From assembly GCA_022827345.1 (NCBI GenBank), contig JAJDTB010000068.1:1-64000 (forward strand): a stretch of 64,000 bases of DNA. The letters run 5' to 3'. Under the pieces are notes generated by a model. That model was not told where the DNA came from and did no database searches. It saw only the letters and a list, made by a program, of their open reading frames with translations. Shown here piece after piece: positions 34,070 through 43,493 of the stretch; position 1 is the stretch's first letter; each line of letters begins with the position of its first letter. Source of the DNA: Gemmatimonadota bacterium (lineage in GTDB: Bacteria; Gemmatimonadota; Gemmatimonadetes; Longimicrobiales; Gaopeijiaceae). Made by a program: the position numbers and the translations under genes.

Positions 34070-36996
34070 ACCCGCGCCGCAACCTCGACGACCTCAACCG
34101 TCGCGTCTCCGCGGCCCGCGCCGAGGTCGAAGCACGCGGCGAGACCTTCTACCCGGGCGCCAGCCGCGTCCACCTGGCCGCCTTCCCCCCGAAGGAGCGC
34201 TGGAGCGACTGGGTCGAACTCGACTCGAAGGCGTGGCCGGAGCGGGTCGAGCGGCGCTACATGCTGGTCCCGACCACCTGCTTCAACTGCGAATCGGCGT
34301 GCGGGCTGCTGGCCTACGTCGACCGCGACACCCTCGAGGTGCGCAAGTTCGAGGGCAACCCGGAACACCCGGGGTCGCGCGGGCGCAACTGCGCGAAGGG
34401 GCCGGCCACCGTCACGCAGCTCACCGACCCGGACCGGATCCTCACGCCGCTCAAGCGGGCCGGGGAGCGGGGCGAGGGCAAGTGGGAGCCGGTCGGCTGG
34501 GACGAGGCGCTCGACGACATCGCCGGGCGGATCCGCGCGGCCATCGACGAGGACCGCCACCGCGAGATCATGTACCATGTCGGACGCCCCGGCGAGGACG
34601 GGTTCACCGAGCGCACGCTGGCCGCCTGGGGCGTGGACGGCCACAACTCACACACCAACATCTGTTCCTCGGGCGCGCGCGCCGGCTATCACCTGTGGAT
34701 GGGGATGGACCGCCCCAGTCCGGACCACGAGAACGCCGACGTCATCCTGCTGGTGAGCAGTCACCTGGAGGCAGGCCACTACTTCAACCCCCACGCCCAG
34801 CGGGTCATGGAAGGCAAGGCGCGGGGTGCGAAGCTGATCGTCTTCGACACGCGGCTCTCCAATACGGCCACCCACGCGGACCACTGGCTGTCCACCTACC
34901 CGGGCTCCGAGGCGGCGGTGCTGCTCGCGATCGCCAACCACCTGATCCGGACGGGCAGCTACAACGCCGGATTTGTGGAGCGGTGGTGGAATTGGGGCGA
35001 ATACATGGCCGAAAACCACCCGGGCAAGCCCGCCACCTTCGAGGCGTTCCAGCGTGTGCTGCACGACCTCTACGAGGGCTATTCCTTCGACTTCGCCGCG
35101 GCCGAGAGCGGCGTCCCGGCCGAGACCATCGAGGCGGCGGCCGAGATCGTCGCCGGGGCCGGCACCCGCCTGTCGACTCACAACTGGCGCAGCGCGGCCG
35201 CGGGCAACCTCGGCGGCTGGCAGGTGGCGCGGACGCTTTTCCTGCTCAACGCGCTCCTGGGAGCGGTGGCCGTGCCAGGCGGAACCTACCCGAACGCCTG
35301 GAACAAGTTCGTGCCGCGTCCGATCCGCATGCCCCCGCGCCATCCCGAAAGCTGGAACGAGCTCACCTGGCCCGCCGACTACCCGCTGAGCCTGATGGAG
35401 ATGTCGTTCCTTCTGCCGCACCTGACCGCCGAGCGAGACGGGCGTCTGGACGTCTATTTCACCCGCGTCTACAACCCCGTATGGACCAATCCCGACGGCT
35501 TCTCGTGGCTCGAGATGCTGACCGATCCCGAACGCATCGGGCTCCACGTCGCGCTCACCCCGACCTGGAACGAGACCGCCTTCTTCGCCGACTACGTGCT
35601 CCCGATGGGCCATTCGTCGGAGCGCCACGACCTGACCTCGTACGAGCAGTACGACGGCCTCTGGATCGGATTCCGCCAGCCGGTTCTGCGGGCGGCGCGC
35701 GAGCGCCTCGGCGAGAAGGTGTCGTCCACCCGCGACGTCACGCCTGGCGAGGTTTGGGAGGAGAACGAGTTCTGGATTGAACTGACGTGGAGGATCGATC
35801 CGGACGGCTCACGGGGCATCAGGCGGTTCTTCGAGTCGCGGGAGCGGCCGGGGGAGAAGATGACCGTGGACGAGTACTACGGGTGGATCTTCGAGAACTC
35901 CGTGCCGGGTCTGCCGGAGAAGGCGGCGGAAGAAGGACTCTCACCGCTCGGGTACATGCGGCGCTACGGCGCCTTCGAGGTCGGCTCGGGGGTGGGGCCC
36001 GTCTACGAGCAGCAGGTGCCGGAGGCCGAGCTCGAGGATGTCAAGGTCGATGCGGCGGGGCGGGCCTACACGCGGGCCGCGCCGCCGCCGTCGCCGAATG
36101 TGGTGCCGATCCCGCCGCTCGACGGTGACGACGAGGGGCGCCGCCATGTGGGCGTCGCGGTGAACGGCGAGGTGCGGCGGGGCTTTCCGACGCCGTCGGG
36201 CCGGCTCGAGTTCTGGTCCCGGACGCTGGCCGAGTGGGGATGGCCGGAGATGGCCGTGCCCGGATACGTGCGCAGCCATGTGCACCGCGACACGCTGGAG
36301 CCCGGACAGATGTGTCTCATCTCGACATTCCGTCTGCCCGTCCAGATCCACACCCGCAGTGCGAACGCGAAGTGGCTCAACGAAATCGCGCACACCAATC
36401 CGCTGTGGCTCAACCCGGGCGATGCGGCGCGGATCGGTGTGGGGACGGGCGACCTGGTGAAGGTCGAGACGCAGATCGGCCACTTCGTGGTGAAGGCGTG
36501 GGTGACCGAGGGCATCCACCCCGGGGTCGTCGCGTGCTCGCATCACATGGGGCGGTGGAAAACGGGGGACGGGCCGCGGCAGACGATGGCGACCGTGTCG
36601 CTCGACCGCGAAGGGACCGATTGGGGTATCTCCCGCAAGAACGGCACGGGCCCCTTCCAGTCCGACGATCCCGACACGGCCCGCATCTGGTGGACGGATG
36701 TCGGGGTTCACCAGAACATGACCTTCCCGGTCCAGCCCGACCCGATCTCGGGCGCGCACTGCTGGCACCAGGCCGTGCGGGTGACGAAAGCGGGACCGGG
36801 CGACCGCTACGGCGACATCTCGGTCGACACGGCAAAGTCCCGCGAGGCCTTCCACCAGTGGCTGCGGCTGACCCGGCACGCAGCCCGGCATTCACCCGAC
36901 GGGACCCGGCGCCCCTGGTGGCTTTTGCGCCCGGTGCGGCCGGAGCGTGACGCCTACAAACTCCCATGGAACTCTTCCGAGCCCTCGGCTCCCTGA
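34066..36996 (+). CDS. molybdopterin oxidoreductase catalytic subunit
   Basis: This 976-aa member of the DMSO-reductase superfamily holds a bis-MGD molybdenum (or tungsten) cofactor. The N-terminal [4Fe-4S] ligands are Cys72, 75, 79 and 109 (TCFNCESACG and RGRNCAKG). The likely metal ligand is Cys200 in TNICSSGARAGY, as in Cys-ligated nitrate/polysulfide-type enzymes. MoCo-binding motifs such as VILLVSSHLEAG and the C-terminal dinucleotide-binding domain (LNPGDAARIGVGTGDLVKVE) are present. The N-terminus lacks a Tat signal, so it should work in the cytoplasm. Substrate is unknown. Phenylacetyl-CoA, polysulfide and thiosulfate enzymes share this architecture. Confidence 0.93.
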   Translation: MNPRRNLDDLNRRVSAARAEVEARGETFYPGASRVHLAAFPPKERWSDWVELDSKAWPERVERRYMLVPTTCFNCESACGLLAYVDRDTLEVRKFEGNPEHPGSRGRNCAKGPATVTQLTDPDRILTPLKRAGERGEGKWEPVGWDEALDDIAGRIRAAIDEDRHREIMYHVGRPGEDGFTERTLAAWGVDGHNSHTNICSSGARAGYHLWMGMDRPSPDHENADVILLVSSHLEAGHYFNPHAQRVMEGKARGAKLIVFDTRLSNTATHADHWLSTYPGSEAAVLLAIANHLIRTGSYNAGFVERWWNWGEYMAENHPGKPATFEAFQRVLHDLYEGYSFDFAAAESGVPAETIEAAAEIVAGAGTRLSTHNWRSAAAGNLGGWQVARTLFLLNALLGAVAVPGGTYPNAWNKFVPRPIRMPPRHPESWNELTWPADYPLSLMEMSFLLPHLTAERDGRLDVYFTRVYNPVWTNPDGFSWLEMLTDPERIGLHVALTPTWNETAFFADYVLPMGHSSERHDLTSYEQYDGLWIGFRQPVLRAARERLGEKVSSTRDVTPGEVWEENEFWIELTWRIDPDGSRGIRRFFESRERPGEKMTVDEYYGWIFENSVPGLPEKAAEEGLSPLGYMRRYGAFEVGSGVGPVYEQQVPEAELEDVKVDAAGRAYTRAAPPPSPNVVPIPPLDGDDEGRRHVGVAVNGEVRRGFPTPSGRLEFWSRTLAEWGWPEMAVPGYVRSHVHRDTLEPGQMCLISTFRLPVQIHTRSANAKWLNEIAHTNPLWLNPGDAARIGVGTGDLVKVETQIGHFVVKAWVTEGIHPGVVACSHHMGRWKTGDGPRQTMATVSLDREGTDWGISRKNGTGPFQSDDPDTARIWWTDVGVHQNMTFPVQPDPISGAHCWHQAVRVTKAGPGDRYGDISVDTAKSREAFHQWLRLTRHAARHSPDGTRRPWWLLRPVRPERDAYKLPWNSSEPSAP

Positions 36997-37913
36997 TCGA
37001 GGTCCCAGCCCCGGAACACCGGAGGATTGCGGAAGCGCTCGGTCTCCCGTCCGTCCCGGACCCGTCGGTGCACGGCGCGGTGGTCGCATTCCAGCGGTAT
37101 CCATACGCATCCGTGTATCTGGGTGCGGAAGGGATGATGGGAGGCGAGGCCAGGGACCGGATCGCGGGGTTTCGAAGGGCGCTGGGCATCGGGGACGGTC
37201 CGACAGGCGGGAGCCCGGGGGACGCGGCCGTGACGGGAGAAGATCCCGGGCCAGGCCGATCTGCGGGCGTCGCGGAATCCGATCACCTTGCCGCGCTGCT
37301 GGCGCTCCTGTGCGCGCTCGATCGCTGGCAGCGCGATGAATCCGACCCGGCGCGCGCGGCCCTCATGGCCGAGGCGCGCGTCACCCTGGTCTGGGAGCAC
37401 ATCGTCTCGTGGACGGGGCCATACCTGGCGTCCTTCGAGCGGTGCGGCTCACCGTTCCATGAGGCGTGGGCGGCGCTGCTCTCCGAGGCTCTGGCGCGGC
37501 TCGAGGCCGAGATGCCTTTCCCGGACTACCTGCCGGCCGCGTTCCGGACGGCTCCCGCACTGGCCGACCCGCGCGACGAGGGAGGCGCCGCCTTCCTCGC
37601 CACGCTGCTCGCGCCGGTCCGCTCGGGTATGATCCTGCTGCGCGACGACCTGGTGCGTCTTGGCGAGGAGGCCGGGCTTGCATGCCGCGCGGGAGAGCGC
37701 CGGTACGTGCTCGGCTCGTTCCTGGCGCAGGATCCGGGGGCGGCGCTGCAGTGGCTGGCAGGTCATGCGCGCGAGTGGAGCGGGAGGATGGTGGGGCGGG
37801 GTCCGGCGCCGGTCGCGCGGTGGTGGGCCGATCGCGCGGCGGAGTCGGCTGTGCTGCTGTCGCGGTTGGCAGACGGCGCGGGTACGGTTGTGAGCGCGGT
37901 CAGTGTACCGTGA
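36966..37913 (+). CDS. TorD/DmsD-type molybdoenzyme chaperone
   Basis: This 315-aa all-helical protein is of the TorD family, which inserts cofactor into, or protects, a molybdoenzyme partner. Family signs are the helical N-terminus MELFRALGSLIEVP, the segment WEHIVSWTGPYLASFERCG (compare the usual DHlg.el.fl region) and the late position in a Mo-enzyme operon. A low-complexity Gly/Pro loop (about residues 78-100) makes it longer than typical TorD. Its ATG lies 31 bp inside the oxidoreductase gene, so the two are tightly coupled. The family call rests mainly on context and helical pattern. Confidence 0.82.
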   Translation: MELFRALGSLIEVPAPEHRRIAEALGLPSVPDPSVHGAVVAFQRYPYASVYLGAEGMMGGEARDRIAGFRRALGIGDGPTGGSPGDAAVTGEDPGPGRSAGVAESDHLAALLALLCALDRWQRDESDPARAALMAEARVTLVWEHIVSWTGPYLASFERCGSPFHEAWAALLSEALARLEAEMPFPDYLPAAFRTAPALADPRDEGGAAFLATLLAPVRSGMILLRDDLVRLGEEAGLACRAGERRYVLGSFLAQDPGAALQWLAGHAREWSGRMVGRGPAPVARWWADRAAESAVLLSRLADGAGTVVSAVSVP

Positions 37914-39454
37914 CCGGGGCGTCGTCGTCTTCGCAGGGGTGGAGGGACCGGCGCGGCACGTCGCGCGATGTGGTCGCCGGGCTCAGTGTCGCGCTCCTCA
38001 TCATCCCCCAGAGCATGGCCTACGCCGAACTGGCGGGGCTGCCGAGCGTGCACGGACTCTACGCTTCAGCGGTGCCGCTGCTGGCTGCGGGGCTGCTGGC
38101 GTCGTGTCCCTACCTGCAAACGGGGCCGGTCGCGCTTACCGCGCTGCTGACCCACGGTGCGCTCGTCACGATCGCCGTGCCGGGCAGCCCACAGTACGTC
38201 GGAGCGGCGGCGCTGCTTGCTCTGATCGTCGGGCTCGCGCGGCTGTTGATCGGATTCATCGCCGCCGGCAAGGTCACCTACCTGATGTCGCAGCCGGTGC
38301 TGAGGGGGTTCACCTCGGGCGCTTCGATCCTGATCCTGCTTTCGCAGTTCCCGTCCACGCTCGGGATGACCGGTGCTTCCGAGAGCGGGCTGGTGGGAAG
38401 GACGCTGCAGGTCCTGGGCAGCCCGGGGTCGTGGAGCCTGGCTGCGGCCGTGCTCACCACGCTCACGGTGGCGGCGACGCTGCTCGCCCGCCGGATTCAC
38501 GTTCTCTTTCCCGGTGCGCTGGTCGCGGTGGTCGGGGGCGTCCTGTTCGCCGTCCTGTTCGGCTACACGGGGCCGGTCGTGGGAGAGATTCCCGGTTCGT
38601 TCCCTCCCTTCAGCGTGGCGCTGCCCTGGGAGTTGGTGCCGCAGCTGGTGGTGCCGGGTGCGGTCATCGCCTTCGTGGGCTTTGCCGAGTCGACGGCCAT
38701 CTCGCGCAGCTTCGCCACGCAGGACCGGGTGACGTGGAACCCGGACCGCGAATTCGTGGCGCAGGGGGCGGCGAACGTCGCGTCGGGCCTGTTCGGCGGC
38801 ATGCCGGTGGACGGGTCGTTTTCGCGCAGCAGCCTGAACCACCTCTCGGGCGCGCAGTCGCGCTGGTCGGGGGCCGTGACGGGTCTGGCCGTGCTGGTGT
38901 TCCTGCCCTTTGCTGGGGTGCTCTCGTCACTGCCGAGGGCTGTGCTGGCAGGGATCGTGATCGCGGCCGTGGCGGGCCTGGTCAAGCCGCGGCTGCTGGT
39001 CAGCGTCTGGAGGCTGTCCCGCATCCAGGGCCTGGTGGTCTGGTTCACTCTGGCCATGTGTCTGCTGCTGGCTCCGCGGATCGAGCAGGCGCTGCTGCTG
39101 GGGATCCTCGTTTCGCTGGCGATTCATGTGTGGCGTGAACGGCGGGCCGGCTTCCACAGCTGGGTGAAGGATGACGTGCTCCACCTGGAGGTGATCGGCA
39201 TCCTCTGGTTCGCCTCTGCACCCAGGCTCGAGGAGACGATCACGGCGCGGTTGGCGCGTGCGGAGAACATCAGTGAGGTTGTGATCCACCTCGAGGGGCT
39301 GGGCAGGATCGACCTGACGGGCGCTCTGGTCCTGAAGCGCCTGGTGGAGGAAGTTGGTCAGTCCGGGATCGCCGCATCGCTCAAGGGCGTGCCGCCACAG
39401 GCCCAGGAACTCATCGACAACGTATTCGGGATGCTTCCGCGGAAATCACTGTAA
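37910..39454 (+). CDS. SulP family anion transporter with STAS domain
   Basis: This 514-aa membrane transporter is of the SulP/SLC26 family (sulfate, bicarbonate or dicarboxylate). The TM1 signature is DVVAGLSVALLIIPQSMAYAEL in two parts, followed by LPSVHGLYAS. Residues FVGFAESTAISRSFA and GGMPVDGSFSRSSLN are typical. The C-terminal STAS domain begins about residue 415 and includes HLEGLGRIDLTGALVLKRLV. The GTG start overlaps the TorD-like stop by 4 bp, which places an anion transporter in the same operon as the Mo-enzyme. Confidence 0.94.
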   Translation: MTGASSSSQGWRDRRGTSRDVVAGLSVALLIIPQSMAYAELAGLPSVHGLYASAVPLLAAGLLASCPYLQTGPVALTALLTHGALVTIAVPGSPQYVGAAALLALIVGLARLLIGFIAAGKVTYLMSQPVLRGFTSGASILILLSQFPSTLGMTGASESGLVGRTLQVLGSPGSWSLAAAVLTTLTVAATLLARRIHVLFPGALVAVVGGVLFAVLFGYTGPVVGEIPGSFPPFSVALPWELVPQLVVPGAVIAFVGFAESTAISRSFATQDRVTWNPDREFVAQGAANVASGLFGGMPVDGSFSRSSLNHLSGAQSRWSGAVTGLAVLVFLPFAGVLSSLPRAVLAGIVIAAVAGLVKPRLLVSVWRLSRIQGLVVWFTLAMCLLLAPRIEQALLLGILVSLAIHVWRERRAGFHSWVKDDVLHLEVIGILWFASAPRLEETITARLARAENISEVVIHLEGLGRIDLTGALVLKRLVEEVGQSGIAASLKGVPPQAQELIDNVFGMLPRKSL

Positions 39455-39461
39455 ACATAAC

Positions 39462-39489
39462 ATTACAAAATGTAAAGTTGTCTTTACGC
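39462..39489 (+). promoter_or_regulatory. TTACA-type operator-like site 2
   Basis: Reads ATTACAAAATGTAAAGTT then GTCTTTACGC: a near-perfect TTACAaaaTGTAA palindrome and a TTTAC half-site two helical turns on. It lies 27-54 bp upstream of the secreted cupin gene and just after the SulP stop codon. Related sites are at 21777-21804 and 31018-31045. Confidence 0.52.
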
Positions 39490-39515
39490 TTCTTGGCTGG
39501 CACTGGAGGTCCGCC

Positions 39516-40040
39516 ATGACAAAATCAGTTTTCGTTCTCCTCGCCGTCTCGCTTCTGTGGACATCGGGGCCCCGGCATCAGGAGAATCCGGTGGGGACCC
39601 ACATCTCCGCTGCCGACATCCTCGCCACGATCGAAAGCGCGCCCGAGGGACGGGTGAGCGACCAGCAGATCCGGCACATCGACGCGGGCGGACACAACGT
39701 CGGCGTCGGGCTCGTGCAGCGGCCGCCCACCACGTCGCTGGGTGCGATCCAGCACCACAACCAGACCGAGGTGTACTACGTGGTTTCCGGGCGGGGGACG
39801 ATGGTGACCGGCGGCGAGCTTACCAACGGGCGCGCGCTCGATCCCGACGGCGGGACCGTGCGGAGGCTCACCGGGCCGAGTTCCGTCGGGGGCATCGAGG
39901 GCGGCGTCAGCCGGGACGTGGGGCCGGGCGACATGGTGATCGTGCCGGCGAACGCTCCGCACGGGTTCAGCGCGATCACCGAGACGATCACCTATATCGT
40001 GGTGCGGGTCGATCCGGATCAGCTGGTGGAGTTGAAGTAG
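39516..40040 (+). CDS. secreted cupin-domain protein
   Basis: This 174-aa protein has an N-terminal signal segment (SVFVLLAVSLLWTSG) and a single cupin barrel. The metal-binding cupin motif 1 is visible as AIQHHNQTEVYYVVSGRG, and motif 2 as GDMVIVPANAPHGFSAI. Between the motifs is an insert that looks like an extra loop. Cupins of this kind bind a metal and may be isomerases, dioxygenases or binding proteins; the reaction cannot be told. GGAGG lies six bases before the ATG. Confidence 0.84.
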   Translation: MTKSVFVLLAVSLLWTSGPRHQENPVGTHISAADILATIESAPEGRVSDQQIRHIDAGGHNVGVGLVQRPPTTSLGAIQHHNQTEVYYVVSGRGTMVTGGELTNGRALDPDGGTVRRLTGPSSVGGIEGGVSRDVGPGDMVIVPANAPHGFSAITETITYIVVRVDPDQLVELK

Positions 40041-40062
40041 GACCGGACAACCCCCGCAAGGA

Positions 40063-42582
40063 TCACGGCGAACCGGGGTCGAAGATGGCGTCGATCCGCG
40101 CCACAACGTCGCGCAGGTGGGCCTCGGTCACACGGTCGGTGATCTGCCGGTTCAGCCGCTCCGAGACGCCCCGGCGCAGGATCTGCAGCTGTTCCCTGAC
40201 CAGCGGACGGATGTCGGAGTTGCTCACGTCCGGGGCGGCGCCCTGGAAGGGGTTGCCGGCCGGCTCCTCGGTCATGAGATACTGCATCCGCTCCAGATGT
40301 GCGCGTTGCAGGGCCCGGCGGTAGGGACCGATCTCGGAGACCTCGTCCAGATCCGGCCACACCGCGCCGCGCACGTCGTCCAGGAACTCGACCAGGGGAT
40401 AGGGGTCTTCGTCCGCAGCGGCTTCCAGTTCCGCGAGAATGGCCAGACGGCGCGGCGTCAGAAGCTGGTTGAGGACCGAGGACTGGAGCCTGGCGAGGTT
40501 GGCGACGCCGGGTCCGTTGGGACCGATGCGTTCCAGGATCGCGGGATCGTTCAGCCAGGTGGGTGCGGTGAACGCTTCACGCGAAAGCCACTCCATGGCC
40601 CGCTTCTGTTCGGTGCGCGGGAGCCCGTCGAAGACCGGCCCGTCCTGGTCGGCGGTCTTGAGGTCGACATGGACCCCGCCCACGAGCGTGACGATGTGGC
40701 GCACGTAACGAGACCACTGGCTGACCGCCTCGCCGTAGATCTCGGCCAGATCGGTGTAGTCCTCGCCCGGCTGCGTCGTCCACGCGACCAGGTTGGGCAC
40801 GATCCGCCGGAGATTGTCCATTCCGTAGGTGTTGGCGCGCACCAGATCGTCGCCCATGTCCTCGGTCTGGGCCCGCGGATCCGTCACGCCCATTCCTCCC
40901 TGCGGCAGGTACTTGTACATGCGGTCGCCCGCGCGCTCCACGATCCATCGGTTCAGGGTCGGAATCTCGTCCTGGGGCGTAGCGGCGCCCGGCAGCACGC
41001 GGTACCCCCAGTTGACCGAGTAGTGGTCGTACACGCCGATGCGCCTGAGGAAGTCCTCCGGCCTCAGGCCGTCCTCGGGCTGGGCGATGTAGTTCTGCCG
41101 GGCGTAGTCCATGATCGTCGGCGCGACACCCATGCGGCTCGCGAAGCTCTGCGAGCGCAGCGAGTCCACGGGGTAGGACGAGCTTGCCACCATGTTGTGC
41201 GGCAGCCCGATCGCGTGGCCGATCTCGTGGGTGATGACCTGTTCCATCGCTTCTTCCATCAGTTGGTCGGTCAGCGGCAACTGGCGCGCGTCGCGGTTTG
41301 CAGCACCGGTCTGCACCATCATCCAGTTGCGGTAGGAGCGCATGTGGTTGTGGTACCACACGATGTCCGACTCGATGATCTCGCCGGTGCGGGGGTCGGA
41401 TGTGCTGGGACCCTGCGCGTTCCGCGTCTCGCTCGCCGACCAGCGCGCGACCGAATAGCGCACATCCTCGGGATCCCAATCGGGGTCCTCGGCCGGGGAA
41501 GGCGCCTCGAGTGCGATGATCGCGTTGCTGAATCCCGCCGTCTCGAATGCGGGCTGCCAGTTCTCGATCCCGCGCCTGACAGCGTCCACATAGCGCTCCG
41601 GAGTCGCCGGATCCACGTAGTAGGTGATCGGCTTGACGGGGTCGACAACCTCTCCCCGCGCATACGCCTCCGGGTCGGACGGCTCCAGGCGCCAGCGGCG
41701 GATGAAGGTCTCGGTGGCGGCCTTCTGCTCATCGAGGCCGTAGTTGATGCGGTCGACGGTGAAGTAGCCGACGCGCGGATCCGCGTAGCGGGGGCGCATC
41801 GGTTCGGCGGGCAGCAACACCAGCGACTGGTTCATCTCCAGCGACACGGTGTTGGCCCGCGTATCGGTGGGGGGCGCTCCCGCGTCATAGGTGAGAGTAT
41901 GGCGCACGTTCACGTTCAGCGGATAGCTGCGCACACTCCCGATGAAGCTCCGGTCGGCATCGAGGCGGCGAACCTGGTAGGTCCGCCGCTGGTCCGGGCT
42001 GAGTCCCGAGAGCGCGGGCGTGTCACCTCCGAAGAAATCGGTCACATCCACGACGGAACTCGTCGAATCGCCGCCGCGCGCCTCGATTGCCCATGATGCG
42101 AGGATGGGAGCGAAGTAGTTGGCCCTGACCGACGCCGCGATCGCCAGCGTGTCGTCCGCGACGGCTTCTTCGGAGTACTTGCGCAGGAGAATGCGCTCTC
42201 CGTGCCGCTCGAAGCGCACCATCTGGCGGTTGGTGGCCACACCGGCCGGAGCGAATCCTCCCAGCCCATCCATCTTGCCGGCGATGCGGCTGATGAGAAG
42301 CATGTCGCGCCCCAGCAGCGAGTCGGGAATCTCGAAAAGGAAGTCGTCGTCCTTGTGGTGAACGATGAAGAGGCCTTCGTCGGACTCGGCGCCCTCGGTG
42401 ATGTCCGCATATGTGGGCTCGCCCGCGTCCGGTGCCGGCGGGTCCGGTTCGCCGGGCGCAGCCTCCGGGGCCGCGGCGGTCCCCATGGTGGCCGACCCGC
42501 CGCAGGCTGAGGCGAGGAAGATGGGGATGCCCAGGAGGATCGCGGCCACCCGCGCCTGCTTTGAGGGATTTGCATGCGTCAT
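40063..42582 (-). CDS. zinc-dependent metalloprotease lipoprotein (DUF5117/DUF5118 type)
   Basis: This 839-aa exported protease carries a lipoprotein signal ending FLASACGG, with Cys as the lipid anchor. The domain order fits the DUF5118-DUF5117-DUF4953 family found in Bacteroidota and Gemmatimonadota. An N-terminal beta-rich part (LFIVHHKDDDFLFEIPDSLL, RQMVRFERHGERILLRKY) precedes the catalytic domain. The zinc site is VITHEIGHAIGLPHNM, an HExxHxxGxxH-like motif, with a later TIMDYAR where a Met-turn would be expected. The start MTHANPSKQARV gives a clean signal. It is divergent from the nitrile hydratase operon. Confidence 0.92.
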   Translation of the reverse strand: MTHANPSKQARVAAILLGIPIFLASACGGSATMGTAAAPEAAPGEPDPPAPDAGEPTYADITEGAESDEGLFIVHHKDDDFLFEIPDSLLGRDMLLISRIAGKMDGLGGFAPAGVATNRQMVRFERHGERILLRKYSEEAVADDTLAIAASVRANYFAPILASWAIEARGGDSTSSVVDVTDFFGGDTPALSGLSPDQRRTYQVRRLDADRSFIGSVRSYPLNVNVRHTLTYDAGAPPTDTRANTVSLEMNQSLVLLPAEPMRPRYADPRVGYFTVDRINYGLDEQKAATETFIRRWRLEPSDPEAYARGEVVDPVKPITYYVDPATPERYVDAVRRGIENWQPAFETAGFSNAIIALEAPSPAEDPDWDPEDVRYSVARWSASETRNAQGPSTSDPRTGEIIESDIVWYHNHMRSYRNWMMVQTGAANRDARQLPLTDQLMEEAMEQVITHEIGHAIGLPHNMVASSSYPVDSLRSQSFASRMGVAPTIMDYARQNYIAQPEDGLRPEDFLRRIGVYDHYSVNWGYRVLPGAATPQDEIPTLNRWIVERAGDRMYKYLPQGGMGVTDPRAQTEDMGDDLVRANTYGMDNLRRIVPNLVAWTTQPGEDYTDLAEIYGEAVSQWSRYVRHIVTLVGGVHVDLKTADQDGPVFDGLPRTEQKRAMEWLSREAFTAPTWLNDPAILERIGPNGPGVANLARLQSSVLNQLLTPRRLAILAELEAAADEDPYPLVEFLDDVRGAVWPDLDEVSEIGPYRRALQRAHLERMQYLMTEEPAGNPFQGAAPDVSNSDIRPLVREQLQILRRGVSERLNRQITDRVTEAHLRDVVARIDAIFDPGSP

Positions 42583-42707
42583 GGTATCCGTGCCTGTGGA
42601 GGTTGCCGGTGTCGTCGCAAGGTAGCGGGTAATTGATCCTGCCGGCACGGACTTGCGCCACCCATGCGCACATGCGCAGGATACTCGGCGAAACAGGGGG
42701 GTGTTCC

Positions 42708-43493
42708 ATGAACGAATCGGGAGGGCGACCGGTCGACCGGCGCGGGTTCATCAGGGACTCGGCGGTCGGGGCGGCGGCGTTCACGGCTCCGGGGAAGATG
42801 ATGACCGAGCGGACGGAGGAGGCCGAGGTGCACGACGCGCACGGACACGAGCACGGTCATGGACATGGCCACGGTCACGACCACGAACATGACCACCAGG
42901 ACGTGCCGTCCGATATCGCGCTGCGGGTGAGGGCGCTCGAGTCGGTGCTGATCGAGAAGGAGATGGTGGATCCGGCCGCGCTCGACGAGATCGTCGACAA
43001 CTTCGAGAACCGGATCGGGCCGCAGAACGGGGCGCGGGTGGTGGCGCGCGCCTGGGTCGACCCCGACTTCCGGGATCGCCTGCTCGCCGATGGCACCTCG
43101 GCGGTCGGCGAACTGGACTACCTGGGCGGGCAGGGCGAACACATGAAGGTGGTCGCGAACACCGACACCGTGCACAATCTCATCGTATGCACTCTCTGCT
43201 CCTGCTATCCCTGGCCGACGCTGGGTCTGCCGCCGGTCTGGTACAAGTCGTCGGCGTATCGGGCAAGGGCGGTGATCGAGCCGCGCGAGGTGTTGCGGGA
43301 GTTCGGACTTGACCTGTCCGGGGATGTCGAAGTGCGTGTCTGGGACAGCACGGCGGAAATCCGCTACCTGGTGCTGCCGCAGCGGCCTCCCGGTACCGAA
43401 GACATGACGGAAGAGGAGCTGGCGGAGCTGGTGACCCGCGACTCGATGATCGGTACGGCCAGGGTCACGCCACCGCCGGGAGGCGGAGCATGA
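42708..43493 (+). CDS. nthA: nitrile hydratase alpha subunit, cobalt type, with His-rich N-terminus
   Basis: This 261-aa catalytic subunit hydrates nitriles to amides. The metal site is [11 protein letters not shown] (Cys161, 164, 166); Thr in the second place and Tyr after the last Cys mark the cobalt form rather than the iron form (VCSLCSCT). The N-terminus is unusual in two ways. Residues 9-29 resemble a twin-arginine signal ([21 protein letters not shown]), and residues 42-63 hold eleven histidines alternating with Gly, Asp or Glu. Standard alpha subunits have neither. The ATG overlaps nothing upstream and has a G-rich ribosome site. The beta-subunit gene follows with ATGA overlap. Thiocyanate hydrolase is an alternative relative. 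Confidence 0.93.
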   Translation: MNESGGRPVDRRGFIRDSAVGAAAFTAPGKMMTERTEEAEVHDAHGHEHGHGHGHGHDHEHDHQDVPSDIALRVRALESVLIEKEMVDPAALDEIVDNFENRIGPQNGARVVARAWVDPDFRDRLLADGTSAVGELDYLGGQGEHMKVVANTDTVHNLIVCTLCSCYPWPTLGLPPVWYKSSAYRARAVIEPREVLREFGLDLSGDVEVRVWDSTAEIRYLVLPQRPPGTEDMTEEELAELVTRDSMIGTARVTPPPGGGA

